DNA from: Camellia lanceoleosa
Lineage: Eukaryota > Streptophyta > Magnoliopsida > Ericales > Theaceae
Assembly (NCBI GenBank): GCA_025200525.1
Contig: CM045761.1
Span: 100,168,182 to 100,232,181, forward strand
DNA length: 64,000 bases
Direction: 5' to 3'
Shown: piece after piece, positions 48,183 through 60,452 of the stretch
How the letters are laid out: every line of letters begins with the position of its first letter
Numbering within the stretch: position 1 is the first letter of the stretch
The notes under the pieces: model-generated
The model's input: the letters and a program-made list of their open reading frames with translations, nothing else
What the model was told of the DNA's origin: nothing
Database searches by the model: none
Position numbers and translations under genes: made by a program

Positions 48183-49257
48183 TCAAGGGTAATATTTCTT
48201 CAACTTGTCCATGTTGATCGGTTGTGAGAACTCCAGGCCATCTAGGACCATCAGAACCCACGCCACCGTGATAGCTTTGATGATGTAGGACCAGTCCAAT
48301 TGGGGTGAACTTGCCCTTGGGTCATGGATGGGAGCTCGATTGTCTTTGAGCACCAAATCTCCTTCCTTTAGGTTCTGGACTTAACCTTCTTGTTGAAAGT
48401 CTGCAATTCAGCCGATAACCTGAACATGGTCATGCTTTCGGTCTTCTCTCATCGAAGAGCATGAGTTCCTCAAACCGCTTTCGCTAACTGATCGACTATT
48501 TGGCACTCACCAATACTCGTAATGACGGAACCTCGATCTCGATAGGCGTGACCTCCATCCCATAGACTAATGAATATGGAGTCGCCCGAGAAGTTCTAAT
48601 CAAGTCCCAGAGTCTCCACGTAGCGAACGGCAACTTATCTGGCCAATCCCGATAGGTTTCCACCATCTTCTGCAATATGTGTTTGATGTTCTTGTTGGCG
48701 GCCTCAACTGCTCCGTTGGTCTGCGGCCGGTATGTGGATGACTTATGAAAAGCCACATTGTACTTCTCCAACAAATCAATCACCTCCTTCTTGAAGTGGG
48801 AACCGTTATCTGAAATAATCTCGTTCGGGACCCCACAGCGACAGATGATGTTGTTCCTGATAAACTTCGCGACATGTGAAGCCTTCAATACTCCATAAGA
48901 TTGGGCCTCAACCCACTTTGTAAAATAATCTATCGCGACAAGGATGAACTCATGCCCATTCGACCCCTTTGGAGTAACAGCCCCGATCACATCGATTCCC
49001 CATACTGAGAATGGCCATGGCGAAGTCATGTTGTATAGCTTTGACGGCGGGATGTTCATGCGGTTTGCATGGATCTGGTATTTATGGCATCGTCGAACAA
49101 AGCCAATACAATCCTCCTCCATGGTGGACCAATAATAACCCTGTCTGAGGATCTTCCGCGCCAGCATTACCCCATTCATATGTGCACCACATTCTCCTCC
49201 ATAGATGGCCTCCATCAGGCGCTTCGACTCCTCAGCTTCTACACACAGCTTGTGCAT
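48183..49257 (-). pseudogene. Ty3/gypsy integrase (Tat type)
   Basis: Integrase inserts the cDNA into the host genome. The main frame (48496-49257) starts with a zinc-binding domain in which two metal ligands look lost: tyrosine stands where the family has histidine (I-Y-G-G-E-C-G) and the CxxC is C-H-K-Y. The catalytic core is intact: D in W-G-I-D-V-I-G, D in I-S-D-N-G-S, and E in N-G-A-V-E. After a frame change near 48490 the C-terminal GDLVLK module continues to the usual L-K-K-Y-Y-P ending, with TGA at 48183-48185. No chromodomain is present, as expected for Tat. Confidence 0.9.
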
Positions 49258-49901
49258 TCCCAGATGACCTCTCTTGTACAGTTTACCTCCCCAGATGATG
49301 AACTGATACCATTCTCCGATTGTTCTTTATCTTTGGCACTTGCCCCTGGTGGATACACCTCTTTCTCCAAGAAGTTCCAAATGTCGTAATACCAGGGGTT
49401 CTCATCCTGAGCCTCATCTATGGCAGAAATCGACTCATATGCCGGCACAAACTTCTGGTCAATGATGATCGGACGCATCCGAACTCCGGACGGGATGTCT
49501 ATCATGGAAGATAGAGTTGCTAGTGAATCTGCGAACTTGTTGTTCTCTCTTACTAGATGAGTGAATTTCAGCTTTTCAAACCGAGGAATTAACAAATCCA
49601 AGGTCTGGTGGTAAATTATCATTTTCTCTTCTTTGACCTTCCAATCTCCTTTTGCTTGAGATACAACAAGGTTGGAGTCCCCGATAACGTCCAATCGTTT
49701 TGCTCCTAGTTCTAGAGCCGCTTCTAAGCCGGCAATACATGCCTCGTATTCCGCTTCATTGTTTGAGACTTTGAACTGGAGCTTGAATACTAAAGGGATA
49801 CGGGAATTGTCGGGCGCTATCAGCAACACTCCTATCCCATACCCATACTGGTTTGACGCTCCGTCAAAGTACATTGTCCAAGTTTCCTCTTCGACATACA
49901 A
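49239..49901 (-). pseudogene. Second (archaeal-type) RNase H of the Tat element
   Basis: The 220-codon frame contains the four acidic motifs of RNase HI: D in Y-F-D-G-A-S, E in N-N-E-A-E-Y, D in I-G-D-S-N-L, and D in K-F-A-D-S-L-A. It lies between the ordinary Ty3 RNase H and integrase, the arrangement that defines the dual-RNase H Tat clade. The frame is open and overlaps the integrase frame by a few bases through a shift. Confidence 0.88.
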
Positions 49902-49939
49902 AATGGCTTCATCTGGGAATAGGTACTCAATCGTTCATC

Positions 49940-50343
49940 CCTTCAACCGGTGGTCGCAAGGAACTCCGCCATCGCTTCTCCTTTCATGGACTTGCGCGTC
50001 ACATACTTTAGATCAAATTCAGAAAGCAACAGCAGCCAACGAGCTAGCCTACCCGTAAGTGCCGGTTTCTCGAAAAGATATTTGATAGGATCGAGTCGTG
50101 AAACCAGCATTACGGAGTGAGCTAATAGGTATGCCGCAGCTTCCTGGTAGCCCATACCAAAGCTAAGCAAGCTTTCTCCAGCGGAGTGTAGCGGGTCTCA
50201 TAATCCAACATCTTCTTGCTCAGATAGTAGATGGCTCTCTCCACCTTATCCTCTAATTCTTGTGCGAGTATACAGCCCATCGTAGTCTCAGTTACTGAAA
50301 GGTACAATATCAACGGTTTCCCTAGCTTCGGTGGTGACAACAC
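49940..50343 (-). pseudogene. Degenerate Ty3-type RNase H
   Basis: Two overlapping short frames (49943-50170 and 50122-50343) carry L-Y-L-S-V-T-E-T-T-M-G and Y-T-P-L-E-K-A-C-L-A-L-V-W-A, the hallmark blocks of the polymerase-linked RNase H. The usual catalytic aspartate near the start is not seen (V-T-E), consistent with this domain being vestigial where a second RNase H is present. Confidence 0.75.
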
Positions 50344-50415
50344 GGGTGGGTTTTGTAAATATTCTTTGATCTGTTCAAAAGCTGTTTGACATCGGCCGTC
50401 CCATTGGAATTTCTT

Positions 50416-51377
50416 TCATTTCTTCAGGAGACCAAAAAGTGGTTCACAAGTTAAGGTTAATTTTGAAATAAACCGTCTTATGAATTGCACTTTACCTAGA
50501 AAGCCTCGCACCTCTTTTTCAGCCATTGGTGGTGGCATTTCTAAGATGGCCTTGATTTTAGAAGGGTCGACTTCGATGCCCCTCTGCGTAATCAGAAACC
50601 CTAGCATTTTTCTCGCTGTAACACCGAATGTGCACTTCTGAGGATTCAACCGCAGCCGAAATTCTCTGATCCTTTGGAAAAACTTTTGCAAGGCGGTGTA
50701 GTGACCTTCTCTTTCTTTGGATTTGACAATCATGTCGTCCACGTACACCTCAACCTCTTTGTGGATCATATCGTGCAATATTGTGGTTGCTGCCCGTTGA
50801 TAAGTAGCCCCGGCATTCTTTAACCCAAATGGCATTACTCAGAGTAAAGATGTACCCAGGTGGTGAATGCAGTCTTCTCCCGGTGTTCGGGTGCCATTAC
50901 TATCTAATTATAGCCTGAGAAGCCATCCATAAACGAAAGCAAAGCATGCCCCGTTGTGAAATCTACCAACTCATCAATGTGTGGCAAGGGAAAGTCGTCC
51001 TTCGGACTGGCTCTGTTCAAATCCTTGAAGTTTACACATACCCGAATTCTGCCATCCTTCTTCGGTACTAGAACAATGTTGGCCAACCAAGTCGGGTATT
51101 CGGATACCAGCAGGAAGCCTGCGTCGATTTGCTTGGTGACCTCTTCCTTGATCTTAATGGCCCAATCGTATGATCCTCCCGAAGTTTCTATTTGTCGGGC
51201 CTCGGGATTGAGAGGGATCCGGTGCTGTACAATCTCAGGATCGATTCCAGGCATGTCTTCGTAGGACCATGCCAAAACATCTTTGAAATCTTTTAATAAA
51301 GCGACTAAGCGCCGCTTTCTCTGAAGACAACGTGGACCCGATCCGACCAGCGGGTCCTTCTCAAGACTAACATTCAC
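50416..51377 (-). pseudogene. Ty3/gypsy reverse transcriptase
   Basis: RT is read in two frames. The fingers/palm part is 50904-51377 (V-L-V-P-K-K-D-G-R-I-R-V-C-V-N-F then D-F-P-L-P-H-I-D). The palm/thumb part is 50416-50835 (M-P-F-G-L-K-N-A, then the catalytic Y-V-D-D-M, then R-G-I-E-V-D-P-S-K). Between them, 50836-50903 holds a stop replacing the residue after S-G-Y-N and a further stop/indel just before M-P-F-G, so polymerase is not encoded intact. The motif wording is that of plant Tat/Athila elements. Confidence 0.88.
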
Positions 51378-52298
51378 AGAATGATTTCATCAACTAAAGG
51401 TTTGACAAACCTTTCCTGCTCTTGTTCAATTAAACGTTGTAAAACCAGAGGAATTTCATCCTCGCTGCTTTCATCAAAATTTTGAAAGTCCCGATTTAAA
51501 CAATAAATCAAAGGCACGAAAAAGTACTTAAACCACATTCATATCATTCTCATTATGTACTTCCAAACCATCCGATTCTTCATACAACAGACTCAAAAGA
51601 GAAAGAAAAGACGACCGACAGATCAGGCATCCGGGTTATCACCCCCAAGAATACCGGACTCAGACTCAGTCGAGCTGGAACCTGATTCCGACTCAAAAGA
51701 TTTGGAGGAATCGATTCCGCCACTACCAATTCGATCTTCGCTAAATAAAAATCCTCCTCAGATCGCCAAACAAGGAGGATGCGATAGATGCATCCAAAAT
51801 AGTCGACGGTAGGCCCGCAATGCTTCATTCCCGATCATGGACACCGAAGTTATCCCCTGCAAGCACAACCGGGTCGATCGAAGGATCTGAAAGTAGACAT
51901 GCCAGTGCTACCCCCATTTCAAGTTAGGTGTCCTCAGACTCCATTTCCTGCTCGCTCAACCTCAACTGGGTCTGCTCGCTCTTCAAGAACATCATCCCAG
52001 TAATCAGAGGTCAAAGAAAATCTCGAACCCCGGTACGCGCTTCCTCTTTGTGTTTAACCACAGCTCTGGGAAGCCACAGAATGGAAAATTCTCCCCCTCC
52101 CGGATGAAGCGTCCGTTTAGGGTACCCTGGATGGGCCGGTGCATCAACTCAAAGGGTTTCCCTATCTATTTCGCCCTGGCTCTCCCAGCCATCTCCTTTC
52201 CTTTTCTTACCCAATCCTCCTTGGTGGGCGATAACCCAAGCCAAAGGTATGGGGGTTGTGTGGCACTGCCATCTTCACACGCCTTGCGCCGCTTCTTC
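51378..52298 (-). other. Protease-RT linker of the Tat element
   Basis: About 0.9 kb without a recognisable domain lies between protease and RT; only short broken frames with acidic residues are seen. In Ogre elements this position carries a spliced intron. I did not find convincing splice sites here. Confidence 0.45.
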
Positions 52299-53039
52299 CT
52301 AATCCCATCCCGGGATATGTTGGAGTTTGTTCATGAGATACACCTGGCAATCGACATATATCCCCTCGTTAGTAGCCATGATGTTCTGTACAACCTGAGC
52401 CTCAACTAGGGTAAACCCTGATATGAACACATCCTCCATGCCATGCTCGATTTCTAGAACAGGCGTGGATACCTCCGGTGGCGGATGGTTTGATGAATTC
52501 CCAAAAACAATGGCTACTCCCTTCCCATAGGGGTATTTCACCATTTGATGCAAAGTGGATGACACCGCCTTCACCTGATGCAGCCACGGCCGCCCTAAAA
52601 GCAAGTTGAAAGTTGCAGGCACCTCCAAGACATGGAAATCTATCTCATGCTGTCCCGGCCCAACTTTAGTCTGAACTTTAACTGTTCCCATCACTTCTCT
52701 ACTTGTATTGTCATACGCCCGGATGACTTGGGTTGTTGATACAAAATCCACGGGTTTCAAGCCGATTGCAAATGCCGTCCTTGCCGGGCAGACGTTGATG
52801 GCGGATCCGGTATCGACGAGAACCACCGGTATCCATTTATTCCTACATTCCACGGAAATGTAGAGAGGCTTGTTATGGTTTGCCCCCTCGGGTGGCAATT
52901 CCTTGTCGGAAAAAGTCAGCGTCGGGGTAGCTCCTCCCGGAAAGACTAATCCCACCAGCTGCTCTGGCGTGGTTTCTATTGAAAGCTTCGCTTTGTCCAT
53001 GGCTGATAAGACAGCCTGTCTATGCACCCGTGATGCCAT
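52299..53039 (-). pseudogene. Ty3/gypsy aspartic protease
   Basis: The 246-codon open frame carries a retropepsin with the catalytic V-D-T-G-S-A near residue 77 and the conserved L-L-L-G-R-P-W flap/helix block near residue 148. It would mature gag-pol. The start codon given by the frame is not necessarily the natural boundary because the upstream gag-protease linker is in another frame. Confidence 0.85.
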
Positions 53040-54282
53040 GAGCAGTCCCCAGATAGAGATGTCTACTTATATCTTTTTTAGCTGTTTGAGTACAGCCTCC
53101 TCCTCAAGTTGCTTCTCCTTTTGCTTCTCAACCTCTTTATCCTTCCCCGAGGCCTCTGGTTGATCTAGGTGTGGAGGTTTGAAGTACCACCCACTCCGCG
53201 TCATATGGTCGACCTCTCCAAGGTACCAGGTGTTATCGGGTTGGTTGTTCCCCCAATCTTCATCTGTGTATGCAAGACACAGGTTCTCATCTTCCCACCA
53301 CATTCCATCAGCAGCTGACAAACATCTGTCCGGCTCTGGTATGGCTATTCTTGTACTCGCAGCACTTTCCATCCATATGTTCGCAACATTCTCAGTTCCT
53401 GTTCACACAGCAGTTTTAGTCCCCATATAGGCCTTTGCCTTCCTGATTCTCTCGGAGTCTTCGAATTTTTCCTGTTCTAGGTGTGTCAATACAACCGACT
53501 GTTTAGTAATTCCCGTATTCGAAATGCTCCAATCCTGAGTGAAATTCTTGACACCGACGCTCTCCGGCAATACACTCCGTTCTTCGACCTTTCCGACTGT
53601 CACTGACATTCTTGCCTCTGCCGGGCGCCATTCTAGCTAAAACCCTTCTACCACATCTGGTTGATCGTCTAACCATCTCGTAGCCTCTGCCGACTCCTCA
53701 TAATCATACCAGCTGACTGCCACGTCCCCTGGGTCTTGGTCATCAGAACCGAGATTAGCAAGGTCCTCCCCACACCAATTAAATCACCTGCTCGTCCTGC
53801 ATCGTCCTTGGATCACACACGCCTCTCCTCATTGGTAGTTTCATATATGGCCTATCTGGCCTATTGGTGAAATGTAGTCATCGACTATATGTCTTCTCAA
53901 CAGAATCTCCAGATTTCGCAGACTGCTCAACAATCCTCTTCCCTTTGGGACCTCCTCTCTGTCTTCGACAAATACCAACGCCGATTTAGGTTGGGTTATA
54001 GAGATGTCCATCATGCACAAATCGTGCAATCGGAAGGAACACCTCCTTAGCGGTGGGAAGGTGTGATATAGATACTAGGATCGTAGGACACGACCCCAAT
54101 ATGGATGAAATTGAGTCTTTTGGGTGGTGGAGCTTGGTTATGTGTGGGGAGAGGGTTTGTAGTAACATTGGGCTTCTCGGGCGGTAGAATCACCCCGTTA
54201 TCGATGAGATCTTGAATCTCATGACGTAATCGGAAGCACAGATCAGGGTCATGACCGTCTTTGTTACAGAAACGCGCAATAC
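53040..54282 (-). pseudogene. gag-protease linker of the Tat element
   Basis: Short frames include 53067-53372 (an acidic and aromatic segment ending in a charged E/K-rich helix). No CCHC zinc knuckle was found. Several stops and shifts interrupt it. Confidence 0.5.
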
Positions 54283-55600
54283 TTATTGGTCAAGGTGAGT
54301 AGAGGGAAGTCTTTCTGGCAAGGGCCACGGCTCTAGGGGCTTGAAGTGCCCTTTTCTGATTAGCACCCCCAGAGCTTTGGACAGGGGCATATAAAGTGAA
54401 GCGAAGGTTCTGGTGTTTTTGGGTGGGTATTTGGCTGTTGGTGGGTTACTTCCGGACGCACCGGAGAATGGTGCAGCTGCCGTGGTTCTTGGAGGGGGGT
54501 TGGTGGTGACCATGCTCACTTCGGAGGCTCTCGTAGTTGTGGTGCCACTCGGGCTCGCATTAGTGTTGCGGTTGAAAGTCCTTCGGGGTTGCTCCTGGTT
54601 GTTATCAATTAAGCCTTGCTTCAAGGCATCCTCAATCTGCACCCCCATGTCATACAGGTCAGAAAAAGTAGGAAAGGGGAGTACAATCATCTTTTGCATC
54701 AACTTCGGCTGAAGATTGCGCACAATCATCCGAATCTGATCTTTGTCTGTAGGTCTTAAGGTCATCATCGAAGCCTTGGCCCTCCATCTGGTTACGAATT
54801 CTGAGAAACTCTCTTTAGGTTCCTGTCTTGTTGTCTCGAGATCACGGGTTGTAATCTCAATTTGTGTGTTGTATGAGTACTGTGCAATGAAGGCCTCAGC
54901 CATCTCGTCCCAGTTTCTCTTGACATCATCTTCTAATTTGGCATACCATATGGTCGCCACACGACAGGTCCCAGAACAAAGACATCTTCAGAGTTTCTCG
55001 AGGCCCATCGGCCTTAGGATATCCGAAACAGCCTCAGTGTACCATAGGGTCCCCGGACCACAAATCGATCAATATGGGGCATTTTAAATGGTCAGCGTTA
55101 CATTTCTAAGTCGGTGTAGCCATCTTCAATGTCGAGGATGGTCTTGGCTCCTTGGGATCTCTTAAACTTTTCAAGCTTGTTCAACTTAGAGCTGGGATCA
55201 GCCTCAAACTCAAAGGGAGAGTCCGTAGGTTGGTGGGTGTCTTTGATAGTTGAGGTTGGATTTGGGGAGGATCGGGGTGGAGGTGGTCCTGTGGGAAGTT
55301 CTCAGATCATTCGAGCATTGGCCGTCCCCGAGGTTTGGAACTCTGGTGGGGAGGAACTTGTTGCGGCGAGGCTCCGCTTGTCAGCCAGTAACCTTACAAT
55401 TAACTCGCTTGTTCATTCATAACCGTGGCTTGTTGCTTGGCAAACTCGCTCTGACAAAGATCCTGCCAGCATCATTTTCATGCTTTCAAGCCGGGCGCAC
55501 CATCTCTTCTAAGCTAGCCATACTGCTCGCTCGATCAATTATTGGTGTATGTTCCTTCTGTGGGAGGAGCAGAGTCTCGATCCCTCAGACACGGTGGGGT
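54283..55600 (-). pseudogene. Ty3/gypsy gag capsid region
   Basis: The open frame 54283-54960 has the retrotransposon gag signature: W-Y-A-K-L then a F-x-x-Q-Y-S-Y-N block, Q-x-P-K-E-S-F-S-E-F-V-T-R-W-R and a later Q-I-E-D-A-L segment, followed by a proline/threonine-rich tail. Gag forms the virus-like particle. The part upstream of 54960 continues in another frame to about 55600 and is weakly conserved. A shift just before W-Y-A-K separates the two. Confidence 0.82.
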
Positions 55601-56450
55601 AGACAAAGCCCTCAGATCGATCCGAATCGATGTCTTCGCCTAGTCAGTCTCCGCCTAGTAACCGGGGTAGAGAGTGGTACACCGTTGTCCGCCTACCAAA
55701 TCCTCGACGATGGAGTTGACGACCTCTAGTCCGTAGTGCTTGGGGAATATCTGGCTGGCGGAAGCAATTGTGCTCAACTACCTAGCAAAAAGATAAATAA
55801 AGCGTATAAATAAACAGACAGCGTAACGGCGTAAAATAAACATACAACATATGGTTGGGTATCATAATACGTTGCCAATAAGCCGAACACACTGCTCTCA
55901 AATCGATCACTGTTCCCAAATAAGCGTCCCAAAACCGATACCCTCGTAGAATCGATTCCCCAAATCTCGATGCCCGCAGGCCTGATACCCAGACTTGCAA
56001 ACTGATACATGCATTCCCTGTAGAGATACACTCTAAAAGCACATAGCATGTAAAAGAGAGCCAAAACACCCCTATGTTGGGGTAGGGTTTCCCTGTCCTA
56101 TTTTGTCAGGAGCTAAGGTTTCACTACGCACGTAGCTGTTTCAAACAACCTATATTGGGTAAGCAACCTGTCCTAGTTTGGAATGGTCACTACGGATTCC
56201 GAATATGCACTAGGTCGAATGGTCGAACAGGGTGCCCCGGTAAAACCGGGGTTTGTGTTCCCATATCGCAGAGCTCAAGAACCGATCAAACCTTATGGCA
56301 TGCTTTGACAAAGTCAAGCCTCCGGCAAATTGCTCAGGAATAGCAGATGGCCAACACGGTGTCCTAGGCGCACCAATGCACATGCAATGCAAAAAAACAC
56401 ATAAGTGTAGTCAAAAAAGGATATCACGAGTTCAAGTCAGGCTCTCTAAT
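55601..56450 (-). other. Retrotransposon 5' untranslated region
   Basis: This lies between gag and the primer site. The ORFs are unsupported. It contains ordinary-complexity non-coding DNA with no further feature recognised. Confidence 0.45.
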
Positions 56451-56452
56451 TG

Positions 56453-56470
56453 TCCCCAGCAGAGGCGCTA
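56453..56470 (-). promoter_or_regulatory. Tat-type primer-binding site
   Basis: The minus strand reads TAGCGCCTCTGCTGGGGA starting 5 nt after the 5' LTR end. It resembles the GGCGAC/CTCTGCTGGGGA primer sites of plant Tat/Ogre elements, with changes in the first half. The tRNA identity is not assigned. Confidence 0.6.
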
Positions 56471-56475
56471 GAAAC

Positions 56476-59400
56476 TGTAACAAGTCCGCGAGGGAACTCA
56501 CGGGTTACAGTTCGGACTCAATTTGTCACGGTTCTAAATCTGAACCAAAGAGTCCAAATCCGGCAAATCGTTTTGAGAAAAAAATAGATTTTGAAAGAAG
56601 TGCCAAACATGGACTGCTTTGCCAGATACAGAGTCGCCACCTAAATATTTTTTTAATGGGGAAATTTAGGAAACCCTGACTCGGTACCAAAGGCCACGTG
56701 TCCGTCATCACCAAAGTTGCCTCGACTCGGGAACTTGGGTACGATTGGGGAAGGTCAGCTATGAGCACCCCCTCTCGCCCGGTCCGAAGACTGGCCTCTA
56801 CTAATCATGATATCCAATTTTGAAAACGTTATATGTTCTTATTCCGGTTATTAGCCTAGATTTACTATGTTATGCGCACAGCAAACAAGTATAGACCAAA
56901 TCACCTAAATTGGAACAAAACATTTCATGTTTGTTTTGAAAAACAGTTTGCTACTCGCAAGTAGGCTAAAATACAGGTTTTGCCACCCTCGAGTGGGCTT
57001 TGGAAAAGATGGTATTGCCACTATCTAGTGGGCTTAAAACTCGCGGTTTTAATGCATTATCCCAATTTAAGCAATTCGACCTCCATCCACAAGCATTCGA
57101 GCAGTTATATCACATAAGCAGCTAGCCTCATGGTAATCATGCAATTATGGCAACACTCACACGCATGCGGTATGCTAAAACATAAAAGCTCACCTAGTAC
57201 TCCAAGCCAAAACAGGAACTAGTTAGTAATCATATGCATGATCTTAGTTCATGTTTAGAATGGCTAATGCAACACATGCAAAGATGCAATCTAGACAGGC
57301 TCGGCTATTCTAAACATGGCATGTGAAATGCTACAACTAACATGTATTCAATTTGGAATTAAAATACAAGTGCAGTTAGCATGATGTGCCGAACCCGATG
57401 CGTGTAAGACAAATGTATGGATGCACGCATGCATAGCATAAGGTATGCTAGTCTTAAATATGTCCTAGTCTACCATCATAAGCAGGTAAATAAAAGGGAA
57501 GAAAGATGTGGGGTTGGAAAACATACATACACGCACGCACATTTATTACACAATTGCCATCGCTCGGAGGATCCGAATAAATATTACAGTCCAACTAAAT
57601 AATACTAAATTAATTATTACAAAACCTCTAATTAATTAACAAATTAAATGTAAAAAGAAGGTGGCCTTAGCCCTGCCTCGGAATGCATGAATGATGCATG
57701 CTCGATCCGTCTTGCCCGGAAAGCCCGTACCATACCACTGCTGCCTCTGTTTTCACTGTCTTTCTTCTCTGAAGACTGCCAAAGTCGCAGGGTATCTTCT
57801 ATGAACACTGCAGAGCACCATCGGCTAAGGGAAATGACCACCGGCCATGGTAAAATGCCATCGGCTGCTGATGAACTTATCGGCCATTCACCAATGGCCG
57901 GTCGGCACTAAATGTTGCCGGTCGGCAAAATCTTCCTGCAGAAAACAGTTTTGACAGCAACAGAGGACAGGTAGGGCATGGCATAGAATTTCAAGCACAT
58001 GTAAGAATGGTCATGTTCCCTATCATGTATTGAACTCAGGGGAGCATGGCCCTCGATCCTTGGGCCATCAATTGTGCCTGATAGCCTAAGGGACCAAGCT
58101 TGCCTTTCAATGTAAAATGCATGCAACACACAAATGAGGACCAAGACTCTATCATGTCCAAGTCAAGGGCTTCGGTGACCAAGGGTTGAGATGTGTTTTG
58201 TCACTTGAAGTACAAACACCCCTCAACCCCCCACACTAGGTTTGACACCCCAAACCAAGCAATGTAATGCATGTATGCAATATGGCTCAAGTTATGCAAC
58301 ATGGCTCAAATATGCAAATGAGGCTAAGTAAACAAACATGCCAAAATGTGATATAAACTAAACATGCAAATGCACAATTCTAGGCATGCAAGATGCAATG
58401 CAATACACTCTAACATGTGAGTCAAGACATGAAATGCAACTAATCACTAATATGCAAACACACAAGTATGATATCATGCAAGCATGAATCCAATGCAACA
58501 TGATCATGCAATGGTGGTTCCAAATCACAAAAGGCAGACCTCAGCCTACCCAAATAAAGGACCAAAAATGGCCAAAATAGTGGACAAATGTTCATGCAAA
58601 CAAGCATGCCAATAAGCCTAAGGACCAAGGCACAAAATGGAGCATTTTGCAACCACTAACAAGGCCACTCATGGCATGAACCAAGCAACCCAAAAAAAAC
58701 AGAATTTCAGCATGCAAAATGAGCTCCAAAACTCACACACATGGCATCCCAAATGATCCAAACACATAGGCATACACAATGCACATTTCAAGGTATGAAA
58801 TCACAACACTTCCAAGCATTAAAATAGACACAAAGGACAATGTAAGACCACATTATATGGACTGAAACATGATGTCAAATGATGCCAAATGATGAGAATA
58901 AGCTTATGCTAAGCATGTTAGTGACCCACATAACTAAGGCTTACAAGCCAAAATGCAAAACAACATCAGTGGCCCACAGACCTAAAGCATGACAAATCAT
59001 GACCAAAAGCTTCAATAAGTTAAGCTAAAACATGAGGATATACTAGGCTAATCACATGGCACATTTCTAGGCAAGATTGAGGATTACAAAGCAAGTATAA
59101 AATGCATACTAAGGGCCAACAAACCACCATTGGATAAGGATATAATATGACCCAAAACACCCAAAAAAAACTCTAAAATGGTACCAAATACGATTATTCA
59201 TGCATGCTATCCTTATGAGCCAAAAACATGCACAAATGAGACAACAAAGGGAGAGGGGTGTCCCTCCCCTACACAAGACCTCAAAATCACTTCATCACTA
59301 CTGAAAATCCACTAGATTTCAGTGGTGAGAAGACCAACACAATAAAGTAAACAAGGCTTAAACAAAAGGCACCAAAATAGGCCAAAAGAGGCCTAAGAGG

Positions 59401-60452
59401 GGGAGTTCAACCCCCAATGCCAAAACACCCTTAATGAAAGATGTTAAGCATGAAAATACAAGACTTTTTTATGTTATACACAAAGTTCAAATCAGCATGC
59501 AAGATAGGTAGAAAACTAGTGCAAGATTGGGGGAAATAAAGTAAGAATCTCACCCTTGAAGAATACTTCAAGAACAGATGCTCCAGCCACCCTTTACTAA
59601 TCAAAATCAGTCCAAAACCTCAACAAACAACCCTCAATGCCTCTCAATCTCGGAGCAAGGTGTAATGGTGTGTGTATTAGTGCAAAAGTAAGGTCAAAAT
59701 ACAATTTTAGGCTTCCAAACACACCCTAAGGATGAGAGAGAGGGAGATATAGAGAGAGAGGATGATATATCAGATGTATAGATATAGAAGCTCTGGTTTT
59801 TTGATTCAAAAGCTCTAACCCCTCACAATGGGAGAGGAGGGGTGCTTATATAGGCAAAGCCAAAGGTTCTAGGCTTCTCCAAGAAGCTAAATGAAAGGGG
59901 CAAAAGGTGCAGAGGGTTCTGGCTTGGAGAAGCTAAGACACAGCTGAAAGCTTCCCCAAGAAGCTTGGCCAAAGGGTTCAAGCTTCTAGAAGGAAAGGGG
60001 TTCAAAGGAGTCACACCACCAAAATCGCACGGGGAGGATGGTGCATTCCAACTGCACAAATGGCATGCACCATGCCTCAAGGGTTCAAAGGAGTCACACC
60101 GGCCAGCAAAAGAGGTCGCCGGCAAAATAAAGTGCCGGTCGGCCAAATATAGTGCCGATCGGCCGTTGGTTTTAAGAAACCATGGCCGGTGGCACCCATA
60201 AACAGTCGGTGATGCTAGGGGAAGGCCGATGGGATGTGGGGGTGGCCAACAAGCCATTCCCTGCCCTTCAAGGCAAAAACACGAGTGTTTGGTGCCAAAA
60301 CCAAACACGGAACAGTCGAGTCGAGAGATCCTGAGGCAAGGCGCGTAGCCAAGACCTTTGGGAACTCAAGACGAACACAAACAAAGACGATCACCGAGTG
60401 TTCAAGCGGTGACGCCCAAGTCTCGAGGACGGTCAAAAATGAGGTGTCTACA
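56476..60452 (-). mobile_element. 5' LTR of the inner Tat element
   Basis: At 3977 bp it is nearly identical to 39953-43955. U3 runs from 60452 to the TATA box at 59845-59852, so the transcript would start near 59820 and the R/U5 part would be about 3.3 kb. It contains the same repeated CATG-rich tract, an imperfect hairpin near 59295-59326 and GGCCGGTCGGC motifs at both ends. Confidence 0.95.
59845..59852 (-). promoter_or_regulatory. TATA box of the 5' LTR promoter
   Basis: CCTATATAAGC on the minus strand supports minus-strand transcription of gag-pol from this LTR. Confidence 0.7.

Larger units (their letters stand above)
39953..60452 (-). mobile_element. Tat/Ogre-type Ty3/gypsy retrotransposon, 20.5 kb
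   Basis: The element has LTRs of 4003 and 3977 bp, TG...CA ends and a 5-bp target duplication. The gene order on the minus strand is gag, protease, RT, RNase H, second RNase H, integrase. The large size, long LTRs, dual RNase H, tandem repeats after pol and antisense gene are all traits of the Tat clade. Frames are broken in gag, RT and the integrase zinc region, so the copy looks defective. Near-identical LTRs point to a recent insertion. Confidence 0.9.
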
